A stretch of 64,000 nucleotides of DNA from Lepidurus packardi (GCA_023053545.1 JAKZAN010000001.1:12230024-12294023), one strand, 5' to 3'; shown: positions 32,695-46,060, counted from the stretch's first letter. Translations and numbers: made by a program. The notes: generated by a model from the sequence alone, not told the origin.

Positions 32695-34906
32695 ATGAGA
32701 GAAGAAGATTTCGAAATTGCCCTGAAGGTACATAGCAATTAAACGGATAAAAATCGTGTTGTTGTCATGTAGGGTATTCCTAACCTTTTTTCCTCAACGC
32801 CTGTACATGTCTATTACACCTCTTAACCTCCCGCGTATTTAAGTAATAAGCGTTTATGGAAAATATGAGTACAATAGGGGGACACCGTGAAGTGTGGAGT
32901 TGTACTGTACATACAACGGTTGATAGTATGTTGGAAAAGGGTCCAATTCCACTCCCATTCGCAATTGAGATAATTGCCGTGCTGCAGAGTACTCCGTGAG
33001 GTTAAAAGCGTTTGAAATTGAGGAAGGAGGTTAAAATCCGGGAAGTTTCGTTGCACGATTTCAAGTTTGGAAGGCAATTTGAGCGAATGCCCTCCCGCAT
33101 AGCCACTGTACAGTGCATCCGCCTCATCCTGGGGAGTGGAAGATCACTTCGTCTCGTTTAAGAGTTTTTCTTATCCCGAAGGAATTCCAAGCTGGCTGAG
33201 CAAGTACCATATGGCGTTTGCACACTTCTTATATATGTTCAAGGGCAAGGCCAAGGAAGACTTCTTTTTTTTAATACAAGCATTGGCATGCACGAGTGCG
33301 TAGGAATGAATTTCTTGCGTTTATTGTACCTTTATAAGCTTGAAGCTTGAAAAATAAGTTCATAAAAGGAAGATTTAAATTAGGCATACATAGTTGAACT
33401 TAAAAGCAGCCCAGTGAAGTTTATAAAAGCTAGGTCCAATTGGAAATGAACACTTGTGAAATAGCCAACGGACAATTGGCGTTGGAAATGTGGCAATAAA
33501 AAGACAGTAAAACACCTACGCAGTTGCTTGTAAGCACGGGACCACAACGAGGCAATTGTCTCGAATTACGAAGATCCGGTATAATAGCTTGCACTATTAA
33601 CGCTTGAATACATGTAGTTAGTTAGCCCTTTCCAAACGCTCGAGCTAATGGTTACCGTCAGCGCTTCATGCATTTGAAGAGTAAACACGCTAGGCTGAGT
33701 AGCTTCATGACCAGCTAAGGGCTACCATTAGCTCAGCGTTCGGGCAGGGCTAACGTATGAACTCATTCTCTGATTGGACTGGAATCTTCACTATGTTCAC
33801 TTTTGTTTGAACACTACTTAACGCTCCAGATGTGAGACGTACGCAACCAAAATTCGTTTTTATATGCACTAAATGAATGACAACGGTTATGCTATAACTG
33901 CAGCAGCTGTCTAATTAATTCTACATGTTTTTCAGGTGGTGATTGTTGGAAATGGAGCAGTTGGCAAATCGAGCATGATTCAGCGTTTTTGCCGAGGCGT
34001 CTTTACCCGGGACTACAAGAAAACTATCGGTGTGGATTTCTTGGAACGCTTTATAACGTAAGAAATCCATTAACTGTTTTATTACATGGCATTGAGCATT
34101 TATATCTAGGGTCAATGCTGATGAAATTCGACTAATGTTATGGGATACAGCCGGGCAAGAGGAATTCGATGCTATCACCAAAGCATATTACCGTGGGGCA
34201 CAAGCTGCTGTATTAGCCTTTTCGACAGTGGACAGAGCGTCGTTTGAAGCTGTCCGTAAATGGAAGAAGAAGGTCAGTTGAAAACATATGCAATGAAAAG
34301 CTCTTTCCTTGTACCCGGCACCCCTTTTTCTGACATTTTTCTTTTCCAGGTTGAGGACGAGTGTGGAGAGATTCCCATGGTAGTTGTGCAAAACAAGATT
34401 GACTTGATAGAACAAGCCGTGGTGGACGCGTAAGTTTTTTTTTCTCTGTTTGTTTCCGAAACGTGAGTAATACGTTATGCTTCATGTTATACAGGGAAGA
34501 AGTTGAAGCCCTGGCTCGTGATTTGCATTGCCGCCTGTATCGAACGTCCGTTAAGGAAGATTTGAATGTGAGCCAAGTATTCCATTACCTGGCCGAAAAA
34601 TACCTTAGTCAATTGGATGCGCTAGAAGAAGAAAGTAACCTGTCTCCTAAAAGTATTACAATAGGTAATTTCGCCATTTTGGTTATCAAGTCCCGGAGGG
34701 CAAGACATAATTTCCATTCAAAATCATGCTTTATAGATTCCTTTATTCCACACACGAATGGTCTGCACGTTTCCAAGAACCGTTTTGAGCGTTTTGTTCG
34801 GCTTGCAAAACTAGGGCGATTGGATCGGGATACGATTCAATTAGAAAGCAAAAAGAAGCTGATGATCACGAAGAGCAAATTAAAAAACGCGTGCTCATTC
34901 CTTTAA
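32695..34906 (+). CDS. Rab23: Rab23 small GTPase
   Basis: Six exons: 32695-32727, 33936-34057, 34110-34272, 34350-34429, 34495-34664, 34737-34906; 245 residues. The short first exon encodes MREEDFEIALK. Then come the P-loop GNGAVGKSS, switch I TIGVDFLER, switch II WDTAGQEEFDAITKAYYRGA, the NKID guanine motif, and a SVKED loop in place of the usual SAK. This wording is specific to Rab23, a negative regulator of Hedgehog signalling and ciliary traffic in vertebrates and a planar-polarity gene in Drosophila. The protein ends CSFL, a CaaX box expected to be geranylgeranylated. Intron 1 is 1.2 kb against 50-80 bp for the others and contains an inverted repeat. AATAAA lies at 35110-35115. Confidence 0.93.
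33621..33754. repeat. Inverted repeat in Rab23 intron 1 (MITE-like)
   Basis: GTTAGCCCTTTCCAAACGCT...GAGCTAATGGT at 33621-33652 is mirrored, with a few mismatches, by ACCATTAGCTC...AGCGTTCGGGCAGGGCTAAC ending at 33754. Two arms of about 34 bp around a 65-bp centre suggest a small MITE or foldback element. Confidence 0.6.
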
Positions 34907-35993
34907 AGAACATATTTGTAATCTTTTATTTGTAAAAACTGTATAAAAAGGGTATTTTTAATCGGTATATCTCCTATTCGTGCAGCTTGTGACTGTGCCA
35001 ATCACGGATTTTGTAAACAGGACCCTGCTGTGCAAATTGTATTATGTTTTTAAAGTATAAAGGCGCAGTTAATCAACCCCATCATGATATACTGTACTGT
35101 ACGTAACGCAATAAAGTAGACTTGTATAAACATGTGTAGTGCAACTATTGTTATATAGCCAATACGGTGTAACGCAGCGAATTCAGCCAATTATAGCTAG
35201 ACAATGGGCTGATCTCGTACATTTTTAAATATGAATTATCTTATATAGAGGAAGCAAGCATGTCGCGTTATTTTTTTGTGTGGCTTAGCTCTTTGAGGGT
35301 TACTGTCGTGACCGAAATTTCGTGGAGCGAATCGAAACGAGCTGCAAAATGTACTATACCTTCCAAAAAAACCGAGTATAGGGAAACCACAGCGGGCTAA
35401 TCCTTACCCGTGGGATTAATTAAAATTTGCTCGGTCGAACCCGCTCCTCTCTAAAACCAAACCAAAACTAAGGAAAGTAGAATCCTAGTTTCTCCGAGGT
35501 GGGGTTATTTTTGTGAAAGGTAATATTACTAGTCTATATCACACTTGCATGTCAGTTTCTAATAAACATGGCTCCTCATCTGACATCAGACAAAAAGGGA
35601 GAAATTCTTGGAATGAGAAATAGTGGTATTTCGATAAATTTCTACAGCCCAGGGTTAAAACGGATTCCGCTTTCTATACGTTTCGGTTTGGTTTTTAGAC
35701 AGGAGACCTACAAATCGGTTCGTTAAGCAGTCTTTAATTAATCCCACGGGTAGGGGATTAGACCACTGTGGTTTCCCTATACTCGTTTTTTTTGGAAGGT
35801 ATAGTACATATAGGCCAATTTGACTCATCATGCCAGCTACCTACGATTAAAGTGGGCTAGACTGGCACTGCACGTGTGGAAATTACCGGTTGGTTGGCAA
35901 ACCCCAAGCGCCACCTATCTGTGTCTATGGTGTGTTTTCTTCAGAGTTTATATTTATGCCTAAAAATTTTGTGAAAATCCCTGTTTTCATACC
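34907..35993. other. Spacer between Rab23 and ERp44
   Basis: It holds the Rab23 3' UTR, the MITE at 35349-35809 and the ERp44 promoter. No other gene is seen. Confidence 0.5.
35349..35809. mobile_element. MITE with long terminal inverted repeats
   Basis: The left end TGTACTATACCTTCC and right end GGAAGGTATAGTACA are exact complements. The inverted repeats continue, imperfectly, for about 115 bp per side: GAGTATAGGGAAACCACAG, CCCGTGGGATTAATTAA, then AAAACCAAACC near 35453 against GGTTTGGTTTTTAG near 35687. The centre has no coding content. This is a non-autonomous DNA transposon of about 460 bp. A target duplication is not clear, so the superfamily is not assigned. Confidence 0.8.
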
Positions 35994-37826
35994 ATGACAT
36001 CTTTCTTTTCTTTAGTCCACCTTTATTTATCACTCGTAAGTAGTTTCTTCTTTAAACACCGAACAAACTTTTTTTAACCATGGTTATTCATCTTTTGCTA
36101 CGGACTAACAATATGAGGCACTTTCGTGTTTTATTTTATTTTTATTACATTCTCCGCAGTAGTTCCACACAGTAACCCCGTGAATTAGTGTTTTGTTCAC
36201 GGCACAGTTTATAATCAAATTTCTGATTAAAAAGCATGTAAATAAGTTGTTTTCTAATCTGACTATGATTGCAGGCGGTATTCTACTTTGCGAGCCATGT
36301 TGATGCTGGTGCACTTCCTTTAACCAATTCCAATTTTGACACTATTTTGGGTAAGTAAACCTAAGGTTATCTCCTATTTATAGCTTGCATAACACCCTCA
36401 TTCTTCCTCAGCTACAAATGAACTAGTCTTCATAAACTTTTATGCTGACTGGTGTCGGTTCAGCAGTATGCTGGCCCCGATTTTTGATGATGCTGCCGAC
36501 AAACTAGCCCTTGATTTACCCGAAGGGGGACGAGCAGTCATGGCCAAAGTGGACTGTGACAAAGAAAGTAAATAAAACTTCCCAATTCCTCCTCCGTTAC
36601 ACAGTTTACTAAGTTTCTTGTTTCATTTAGCATCAATTGCCAGTCGTTTCCACATAACAAAATACCCTACATTGAAGATGATTCGCAATGGACAGGTGTC
36701 TAAGAAAGAATACAGAGGACAACGCTCTTCCCAAGCCTTTGTCGATTACATCAAGGAACAACTAGCTGATCCCATCAAGGAGTTTAAAAGCGTTTCCGAG
36801 CTTAACGACTTAGACGTAAGTGGAAGATCCTTTTAGTTTTCTCTAAAAAGTAAAGTTTCTAATTGGTCCTTCCAATTTCAGGACAAAAAACGCACAATAA
36901 TTGGGTACTTTGAGCAAAAAGGGACTCCGGAATATGAAAACTTCCGGAAAGTTGCTTCAAATTTAAAGGATGACTGCTCTTTCCACGCAGGATTCGGGTA
37001 AATATGAAGCGTTGCTCATCGTCATTCAACTATAATGCATGTTCAACGTGTTTTAGAGAGGCTTCTCGTGCCATGCATCCTCCTGGCCAGGATATCGTTG
37101 CCTTCAGACCGCCTAGAGCTCGATCTAATGAAAACGACGAAACTTTCACCGGCAATATGCAGACATTTGATGAATTAAGTATATGGATTACCGAGAAATG
37201 CTTGCCTCTTTTGCGGGAAATTACCTTCGAGAATGCTGAAGAACTCACCGAAGAAGGCTTACCCTTCCTCATCCTTTTCTACAACCCTGATGATCTGTCT
37301 AGCATCAAAACGTACAACGATATCATCAACAGAGAGTTATTGGACGAAAAACGTAAAAAAAAATTTTACGATTCTTAACCTTCTTTATCAGTGTCCTAAT
37401 TGTGTGTCTTTTCTTTCCTTTTTTTGTATAGAAAACATCAACTTCTTGACTGCTGACGGCTCTACGTTTGCTCACCCACTCCAACACTTGGGCAAAAGCA
37501 AGAAAGATCTGCCGTTGATTGCAATCGACAGCTTTCGTCACATGTACCTGTTCCCCGACTACAAAGACATTCACAAGCCAGGGAAACTCAAGAAGTTTCT
37601 TTCCGATTTACACTCAGGGAAACTGCACCGTGAATTCCATTATGGGCCGGATCCAGCGAAGGAAGCTGCAAACGAGATTGAGCACCAGCCAGACTCCGCG
37701 AACCAAGTTGATCTCGTTCCTCAAGGCCAAGAGGCTGGCGGCACGAGCCCTCCTGAATCTACTTTTAAGAAACTTGCGCCTTCTAAAAATCGTTATACAT
37801 TATTGAATCCTCGCGATGAATTGTGA
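35994..37826 (+). CDS. ERP44: ERp44, thioredoxin-fold ER chaperone
   Basis: Seven exons: 35994-36035, 36275-36350, 36412-36567, 36631-36815, 36882-36997, 37057-37352, 37432-37826. The first two encode a signal peptide (MTSFFSLVHLYLSL, AVFYFASHVDA). The first thioredoxin domain carries the ERp44 signature CRFS in NFYADWCRFSSML in place of CxxC, followed by ITKYPTLKMIRNG and KEYRGQRS. The b and b' domains include ITFENAEELTEEGLPFLILF and IAIDSFRHMY. The tail FHYGPDPA ... FKKLAPSKNRYTLL ends in RDEL, the ER-retrieval signal. ERp44 traps incompletely folded clients and Ero1 in the early secretory pathway through the single reactive Cys. The short first coding exon was placed by eye from a GT donor at 36036 and is less certain. 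Confidence 0.93.
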
Positions 37827-38491
37827 TTTTCCCCTCAATCGGAAATTTTTTTTTGCTGTTAAAACTTTTTGGTGCGTGTGTACTTCATTTTTTTGTCCTT
37901 TGGTATTCTTTGAAATGGTTGAAGTTAACACACAAAAAAAAGATAGTAACCCAGAACTGGTAACCATTACTTTTACCTAGTATTTCTTTTCATTTTTAGA
38001 GCTGAGAATATGTGAAATTCCGAAATTAAAAGGGCAAACTTTGGCACTGTATAATTCATTGTTGCGTGAGCTGAGTGATTTCATTCCACCTTTCGCACAT
38101 TCATTGTTGCTCTTATGAAAGTCTCAAAAGTTTTCGTGTTTCAAGCAATTTTCCTCTCCTTCAAAGCAAAGCAAATCCAGCATCCCAAATTGAAAAACAT
38201 CGCGTCGCTACTGTGTATAGTGACAATATAAACTGTAAATTTTAAGCCATTTCGTTTTCAAGTATCTATTTTCGCTCATTTGGCAGCCGCCCCATTTGAT
38301 AAGTATTTGTCTAGCTTCCCGCTGCAAACCACTTCCGCCAACTTTCCTTTTAGGTGGCGCAGGCTGCGGGGAATAACGCTAACGGTGTTGTTGTTTTAGG
38401 TTAACAGAAATTGAATCGAGTGGTTCCAGTTGTAGTGTGGCTGGGCCATTTAGAAAACATTGGCTCTCTCAGAACTTACGAATCTGCAGAA
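37827..38491. other. Spacer between ERp44 and ANO10
   Basis: 665 bp. Near 38050 TATAATTCATTGTTGCGTGAG resembles strings repeated at 56.27 and 56.38 kb, hinting at a shared old repeat. It contains the ANO10 promoter and leader; the frame upstream of the chosen AUG is open but has no earlier AUG. Confidence 0.4.
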
Positions 38492-41332
38492 ATGGGCGTG
38501 CATAGTACTGATCACGGAGACTTCCCCGAAACGATCTATGTCATAGAGTTTTCCCCACAAGTAGACGAAGAAGCAGTAACGTGGCTTCTTCGCAAAGTAG
38601 TGGCTTGTAAGAAAGAAGGCGGGGCTGAGCTCATGGCTGCTCGAGAGCCATCTATGGAGCAGGTTAGTAAGCAGCAAGTGCAGGCGTCGTTCGTAACTGT
38701 AAAAACCCGCCAATTTTCACATCCGTATGATTTTTTAAAAATTTAATTTTGTTTAATTATACTTCCAGGGTTTGCGGCTTCATATAACAGCTTGCGGAGA
38801 GAGACTATTCGAAGTTGCAGATGAATTGGTTCTCCGAAAACGCGATTTGAAAGGCCGATTACGTGACTTCTCATCGGAAGTGCTGAGCGATTTTGTTCCG
38901 GCAGGGGAGAGCGGAGAGGTTCTGTTGAGCTCGGCGGAAAGGCAGATGATTATTCGCCATGAACTGGATAACCTACGAGCGAAAGTTGAAGACAGACATC
39001 CTCCAGGTGCGAGCGGAATACGTCTCTATCAAGGCCAGTCCATAGGTCGAAACTTCCGAATATAGTTTTCGTTCGTGTTATTAACTTGACCCTTTTACAG
39101 TGAACAAGTTCCTCCACGAAGGACTCATTACCAAGATATATCCACTGCATGAGCCTGAAGTTTTGAAGAAACTGGCGTTTTCGTGGTATTTAGGCGCCTT
39201 AACGTTCGTCAACCAACCTCTAGGTATCGATTTCCGCAATCCGCAATCTTCTTTACCTTTTGATGTTTGATTTATCCAACCTATTGTCATTAGAGGAAGT
39301 TCGGGAGTATTTCGGAGAAGCGTTGGCCTTCTACTTCTCATTTTTGGGCTTCTATACCACTGCTTTATTCGTACCTGCCATTTTGGGACTCGTGCAAATG
39401 CTCTGGATGCCAAGCACTTTACAAGAAGAGATATTTTTCCTCATAGCGCATCTAACTTGGGCTACCGTTTTTCTCGCCGTAAGCTGAATATACAGTTATA
39501 ACTTCTTATCTATCCTCAAAGTAATTTAATTTTGGAGAAATTGCTGTAGGTTTGGAAGAGGCGGAGCAACGAAAGAGCGTTTACATGGGGCACACTTACA
39601 CCAGCGACCTACGGCGAACCTCGGGCTGGATATCGCGGTAAATTAAGGAAAGATCCCGTCACCGGTCAATTGGAACCTTATTATCCTCACTGGAAGACGT
39701 TGTTAAAAGTAAATAGTGTAACATATTTTCGATTGAGCAGTGAAAGAGCTTGAAACTGATTCCTCTCAGTTGTATTGCGTCTCCGTACCCATCGTACTGT
39801 TGTGTTTATGGATCTGTTTTTGGGTGATGCTCGCCTCCTTTCTGGCTGAGGACCTAATTCGGACGTGGTGTGCAGAATGCTTTTTAGGCTTTCTATGGAT
39901 TCAGATTCCGGGTATTACTTACGCGGCGCTGATATGGATTTCCAATCATCTGTACCGCAAACTCGCTACGTTTCTAACGGAATGGGGTAAGAGTTGCATT
40001 TGAGATGCATTGAGTTTATATGTTTGCACCGACGCTCTATAATATTCCAATTTATAGAAAATCATCGTACTGAACCACAGTTTGAACGCAATCGCGTTAC
40101 CAAATTGATTCTCTTTGAGCTCTCTAATAATTTCATGGCGTTGTTCTATATCGCGTTCTACTTACAAGACATGCCGTATCTACGCTCGGTAAGTGGCTGC
40201 GTGTAGGTTGTCTAGTGCTCTAAAAGTCAAGTCTCACTGATTCCGTGATTTTTCATTCTTTTTGTTGGATGGTTAGCAAGTTGCGTTGATGTTAATCGTC
40301 TTTCAAGCCATCAACCACTTCTCCGAAGCTCTCTTGCCCCTCATCTGTCGTCACATGAGCCAACAAGTAATTTGCTTTGCATCTTCTCTTTCCTTACAGC
40401 TTCTTTCCATCCTATTCTTTAAAAAACATTTTTAAAAATAGTTTTCCACCGTCAAATCCCAAGATAATGCCAAATCCGGGTTGGATTGTCACCGCTGGGA
40501 GAACTTAAAAGTACGCGTTTTGGAGGCCGACGATGATCGTGTGAAGCAAGCTCTCTTAGAAGCCGAGCTCGATTGTTACGAAGTATAAAAAAACTCAAAA
40601 AACCTTTTTTTTCATTTTGCTCGTCACAACCCTCAATTTGACAAACACTGCAGGGAACTCATGAAGATTACCTCGAGCTGTTTATTCAGTTTTGCTACGT
40701 TTTTCTGTTTGTCACTATCTATCCGCCGGCAGCAATATGGGCACTTGTCAACAATGTCGTCGAAATCAAAGCAGATGCCTTCAAGTTTTGTCGGGTTCTA
40801 AGAAGGCCGCCGGCATTTCGGGTCAAGAATATCGGGGCATGGCAAGTAAGTTTTCGTCTTTTCTTCTTTTTATATCCAGTAGATTGATTAGTTGATTTGG
40901 TGGATGATTGAGTGAATGATTTGATGAATTTGACGTGTTATAGTTCATGATATTATCTATTTGTAGACGGCTTTGCAGGCTGTTTGCGCCGCGTCGGTCT
41001 TGACTAATTGTGGTTTATTGGCCGTGTCGCCCTTATGGCTGCCCGAAACAGCCTTTTCTGACCGTTTGCTCTTTTGTGTGATATTGGAGCATGTTGTGCT
41101 CATGAGCCAAGCCGTTTTGACCCTTTTAATCCCACCGCTGCCTTCTCCTGTTCGTGTCGCCATGGCCAAGTCTGATTACTTGGCTCGAGAGGCTCTCAAA
41201 CAAAAGGTAAAGGGAGGGTACCGCCCTCTCAACCCTCTCAAAGAGTTTATCTCTTCCGTAAACAATGCATTAATTGAGACGTTTCCTCGTTTGTCTTTTT
41301 TAGCGCGCTTTGCAACTGAAGAATCGTCCTAG
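38492..41332 (+). CDS. ANO10: Anoctamin-10-like TMEM16 membrane protein
   Basis: Eleven exons: 38492-38662, 38769-39045, 39101-39223, 39294-39478, 39550-39708, 39770-39986, 40058-40188, 40277-40366, 40442-40582, 40654-40845, 40967-41332; 683 residues against 660 in human ANO10. The cytosolic N-terminus matches ANO10 ([35 protein letters not shown]). Family motifs follow: [79 protein letters not shown] and [13 protein letters not shown]. Several strongly hydrophobic helices lie between them. ANO10 (related to Drosophila Axs) is an ER or endosomal scramblase/channel-like protein tied to Ca2+ signalling and, in humans, to ataxia. AATAAA signals lie at 41379 and 41390. Confidence 0.92.
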
Positions 41333-42272
41333 CCGACAATGTCATTCTCACACTGGGCAGAATTCAAGCCAATAACTTAATAAAATCTCAATAAAAACTT
41401 TCTCCCTCCCACGTTGCCAGTAATGTATCCACTGCCTTAAAATTGCCTTAAATAAAAAGTACCAAATGTCCAATATTTTCAAATTGCAGTTAGAACTGTA
41501 AATCGACATGAGGAAATAGGGTTCGGCTCCCTTTGAAAAAAAAATAAATTGAAAAAGTTCGACCGGGAAAATTGTCCAAATTTTTATCAAAAGCCTAACC
41601 TTAACTGCTTCCGTACCATAAGTTAACATTTATTGCCAAGCCTTGTCGTCGGTCTCCTCTTCTGTTTAATCCTCGGAGCTTATTGCTTATAACTGCGGTA
41701 TTCCGAAAGGGGGGGGGGGAGAGTAATTCTCGTAAAGTCCACCGACGCGGTTTACTCTTATACTATAGGTTTTAGCATTTAAGGTTTTTTTTTTTGAGGG
41801 GTTAGGGGTGGGTTGGATGGGTGGGTGGGCTAAGAGTTGTCCAGGGGAAGTAAGTTGTGGACTACTTTACGCAGTGTGCTAAGTGGAATGAGAGCGAGGG
41901 CATGAGAGAGATGCGGAGAGAAAGGCTGTGTTAGGGTGGAAAACGAGGGCGGTTTGTTTGATGTCAAAACATAGGAGGGCTGTTCCATCCCAGGGAGAAG
42001 AAGGCTGGCTGCTGGGTTCTTCTCTCGTCTATGCTCTTCCTTTTGCATGCTGGGCACCGTCAGGCAGGTTGCTGCGTCTTTCCTCTTGTGCTTGTGCGGT
42101 CGGACGCATAGAGAGATAACACTTCCCGCGGAAGCTGTGGAACTTTTTCGTTCTAGATTCAATATTCCGTACGGATACCAGCTGCCCTTTCAGCCAAAAT
42201 GCACCCGTTTCGCCGACGTTTCGCTTTTGCTCTTGCTTTAATTGGAATTTTGTTTTTGTTTTTTGGGCGCGT

Positions 42273-42660
42273 AGAACCTCCCTTTACCGTTTAAATTTCC
42301 TGCATTCTTAAAAATAATGCAATTTCAGAGCAGGTTATCGCTCTACTGTCGAGCATACACTGCTCCGTTTAAGAGCAAAAAAGTTGTTCGGTTTAAAAGA
42401 GAGTATTTTTTGTTTTTTGGCGTTGGAGCCTCCCTTTACCGTATAAATTCTCCACACATTCGTAGAAATAACGCAATTTCACAGCGAAAGTTTCTGCAAT
42501 ATCAAGCACAAACTGCTCCGTTTAGGAGTAAACAAGTGGTTCGTTCTAAAAGAGAGTATTTTTTGGCATTAGAACCTCCCTTTACAGTATAAATAACCTA
42601 CATTATTAAAAAAAATAGAGAAATTTCAGGGCAATTGTTGCTTCGATGTCGAGCATAGAG
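42273..42660. repeat. Three tandem units of about 150 bp
   Basis: Units begin at about 42273, 42425 and 42571 with GAACCTCCCTTTAC-like sequence. They share CAATTTCA, GAGCATA, CTGCTCCGTTTA and AAAAGAGAGTATTTTTTG at matching distances. Units are moderately diverged, so the array is not recent. Confidence 0.8.
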
Positions 42661-45600
42661 AGCAAAGAGTGCTTTTCTTGCTCTGAAGAAGAATCGTAAT
42701 TTGGTCTTTGCCTAGTATCCGCTACAAAACGTAAAAATATGATTTTATATGGCGAAATGCAAATTCAGTTTTCTTCCGCTTAAATTGTAATTGAATAGAA
42801 TCTGCTTGAAGGAAAAACACTTTCCTTTTTTCTGTTCTTTATTTTTTTTTTTTCTTTTTTACGTCGTTATCGGCTTGGTTTCTAGTAAATGGATTGGACT
42901 TGAACTATATGACATAGGCAGGCCTTTTCGGGGACGTTTCATCCGTCTTGAGAGTTGTTTCACCTGCTGTCTTACCGTCATGTTACCGCGATCCATTTAT
43001 TATGAGATTTAAGCATTGAAGAGATGTGAGAGATTTTTCACTTGGGTAGTACAGTACGGCTACACGTTTTACCAGATGGAGAGAAAAAACAAGACGAGCC
43101 TTCTGAAAAAAAAGACACAAAAAATGGAGCGACCAGATCTTTTGAAGTTCGGACTAAATGGGAGAGTTGCCAGTTTCTGATGGACTTGTCCATCACTCCG
43201 CATCCATGGCACGGTCCCGGGCCCTGTATGTAACCGTGTCAAGGCAAAGAGTTACCAATTTTAGCTAGTATGAGCTATACGGAAACGTAAATTAGGACTT
43301 TGATGCATGAGCAAAGCAATTAGGAGGTTTTTGTCACCCTTATGGGCCCAAATTTCTGCCGACGCCGCTTTTTTTCCACTTCCCAGCAAATTAACCCAAC
43401 CTGGCTCGTTAGGCTCATATAACTAGAAGACTTGCTGTCTTCCTGTTTTTTTTTTCTCTTTACAACCTTTCGAAAATGAGTAGTATAGTGATAAATACAT
43501 AATAGAAAATACATAGTAAATACAGTAAACATTGACACATAATAGTACGTTCGAACTTTTTAAGTCCACAAACTTAATAAACAACCTTTCAGTGTTCTAT
43601 TACAGGTTGATACCAAACTGCTTGATATGAAACTTTCGCCCTAAACATTGTTTAGAGCAAAAATGGCTCGCTCTATTTTAGAGAGACAAACTTTTCCCGT
43701 TCTAAAACAGAATTTTTCACGTTAAGATATACTTTTACTCTTATCTATGTGCAGTGCAAGCACAACGATGCTCAATTTTGGCTCTTTTTCACTTTTTTTC
43801 TTCTTTTGGAGGATATACCAGCTTTACAATGCCCACGAGATGATCACGCAAGAGGACCCATCAACGAACGCCTTGGCGATGTCACATTTGCCGTACGTTA
43901 ATGGCTTTCCCATAGCTCATCAGCAAGAGGGACACGGCATTGTGTCCCTGTATATATTTTTAGAACCGTTCGGCTGTTCCTTAAGCTGCACTTTACTATT
44001 GCGCAGGAAAAACAAAAAAAAATTGAACAGAATCATATTTTTTTATTTCATTTTATGTTGTTTTTGTATGAAAGTCCTAAAAGAAAGATGGCGGCGGATA
44101 TAAATAAAAGAAGACAATTGCGTCGAAAAGATTCTTTCAGGACAAATTCTCTCCTCTCAGCTAGCATATTACCCCGTTCCCCCCGCTCTTGTTCGACCCT
44201 TCCTAAAAAAAAGGGGCATATTGTTGTGATAGGACATTGTTAAGCTTAATTCAATTTGGCAAGGGGGGGGGGAGGGGGTCGCAGGAAAGTGAGCGTGTGT
44301 GTGTGGGTGTCCCGGTTTGATAGAGATGAACAGAAACGCAGGGTAACAGAAAAGGCTATGGGTATTAACATGCAAAGCTGAATATTGAAATGCAAAGGTC
44401 TTTTGTAAAGGTTACAGAGAGCTCTACCGAGTTGAGTAGCTGTACGGTGCGGTGGAGCTAAAGAGCTGAGCTTGAAATGTCTGCTGGCTGCGTTATGCTT
44501 ATGTGTGTGTCTGAGTGTGAGTGTACTGTATGGCCAGTTTTGAAATGGAAATGCTAATGGAGTTACGGGTTAAGATGCGTCAAATGGAGCAGCGGGTCCG
44601 CCGTCTTTAGAATTCGGGACATATCAGCCCAGAGCCAAAGAGCAGATTGGGTCTCGCTGGTCTCTCTAAACGAGATTAAATGCAATGCTTGGAGGGTTGT
44701 TCAGGGACCGCGGTTTATGTCGATCTAATTTGGTGTTAAGGGGTGAGAAATATAAGAGACAGTCTTCTTTTTTTCATAGATATAAGTATACACTGCCCCC
44801 CTCTCCCCCCAATGGAATGTGTATCTTGGCACCGCAGCATTGCACACAAAAAAGGGCTCTGCTGCGTTGGATTTCGAGTTTTTCGAAAAAAAAGAGGAGC
44901 AGCAGCAGAGCTAAGGTAAACAGTAAGGCTTAGCAGACGGTGAAACCATTTTGGCAAAAAAAAAAGTTGGAAAAAAAGTCGCCATATGCCCCCAATTTCT
45001 TAGGATTTTCGCAGCTCTCCATGGAATGCCTCAATTGGTAAAAGAGAAATTTCTGATGTCAGTCCATCCATCGCAAAGTATACCAGCTGCCCGCCCGACG
45101 CCCGATTTGGCGAGACTGTACGCTCTATATTCTTCACGTGTACATTATACTGCAAAGTCTTGGACAGCAATGGTTAGAGTTACTTTGTAGAAGTGAATTG
45201 TCGCAAAGCATAACAAGGGATCGTTTTATAGAAGGACATACTGCCTACACTTGGGTTCTAGGTGAACATTTTCCAGGGGGTACGTAGGCTATTTTAATCC
45301 AAAGGCTCTTGTCACATACTTTCCAAAGAATAGGCAGTTGGTTTAACTGAAGTATTAAGAAGTGAGGAGGATTCCGTGGAGTGGGTGAGGATTTGGAGTG
45401 AGGACTGTTGTTCATTTTCACGTGTCGTGCACTAGAAGGTATATCTATATATATGTGTGTACTGTTAAGTCCCCTCGAATCGTTCGCTCTTCATTCCATC
45501 CCGGCACAGTTCGAGTTGTGTTTATTCAGCCTCAAGTGGGTTTTTCCAAGCCCTCGTTATAATCTGGCTATATACGCTACGGAACGGCCATGCTGGAAAC

Positions 45601-45829
45601 CTTTATAGCTTTTGCCACGTCGAAGCTCAATCCCTCTTCAGTGTCTCCTTGCACCTTTTATGGATTTCCTTATTAGGAAATAACACTTTTCTATGACGTA
45701 TATTAATCCTATTTTAGTTACATAAAAGACCTGCATTCCAAAGTTTCCCATTTTGCTTCAGTTCCTCCATATATGTGTTAATAACATTACTAAATAACAG
45801 AATTTTAAAATATCTAAAATCAATCTATG

Positions 45830-46060
45830 CTAAATTTGTATTTATTAGAATTATTTCTTAAAATCATCACTTACTAAAGTTTACTGAACTAGATTAGTAA
45901 CCATTAAACCTTATGATTTTAAAATGAGTCAATAAAATTAGTAAATAATAGTCTCGTATTTACACTAAATTTGCATTTAGTAAAATAATGTGTTACAAGA
46001 ATTGCTTGCTAAAGTTTACTGATCTAGGATTAGCAAAAATTAAAGCTTTTGATTTCTAAC
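45830..46060. repeat. Diverged tandem duplication, period about 135 bp
   Basis: CTAAATTTGTATTTATTAGAAT ... GCTAAAGTTTACTG-type blocks occur at 45830 and again at 45965, with TTACTGAACTAGATTAGTAACCATTAAA against TTACTGATCTAGGATTAGCAAAAATTAAA. AT-rich, no coding content. Confidence 0.7.
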
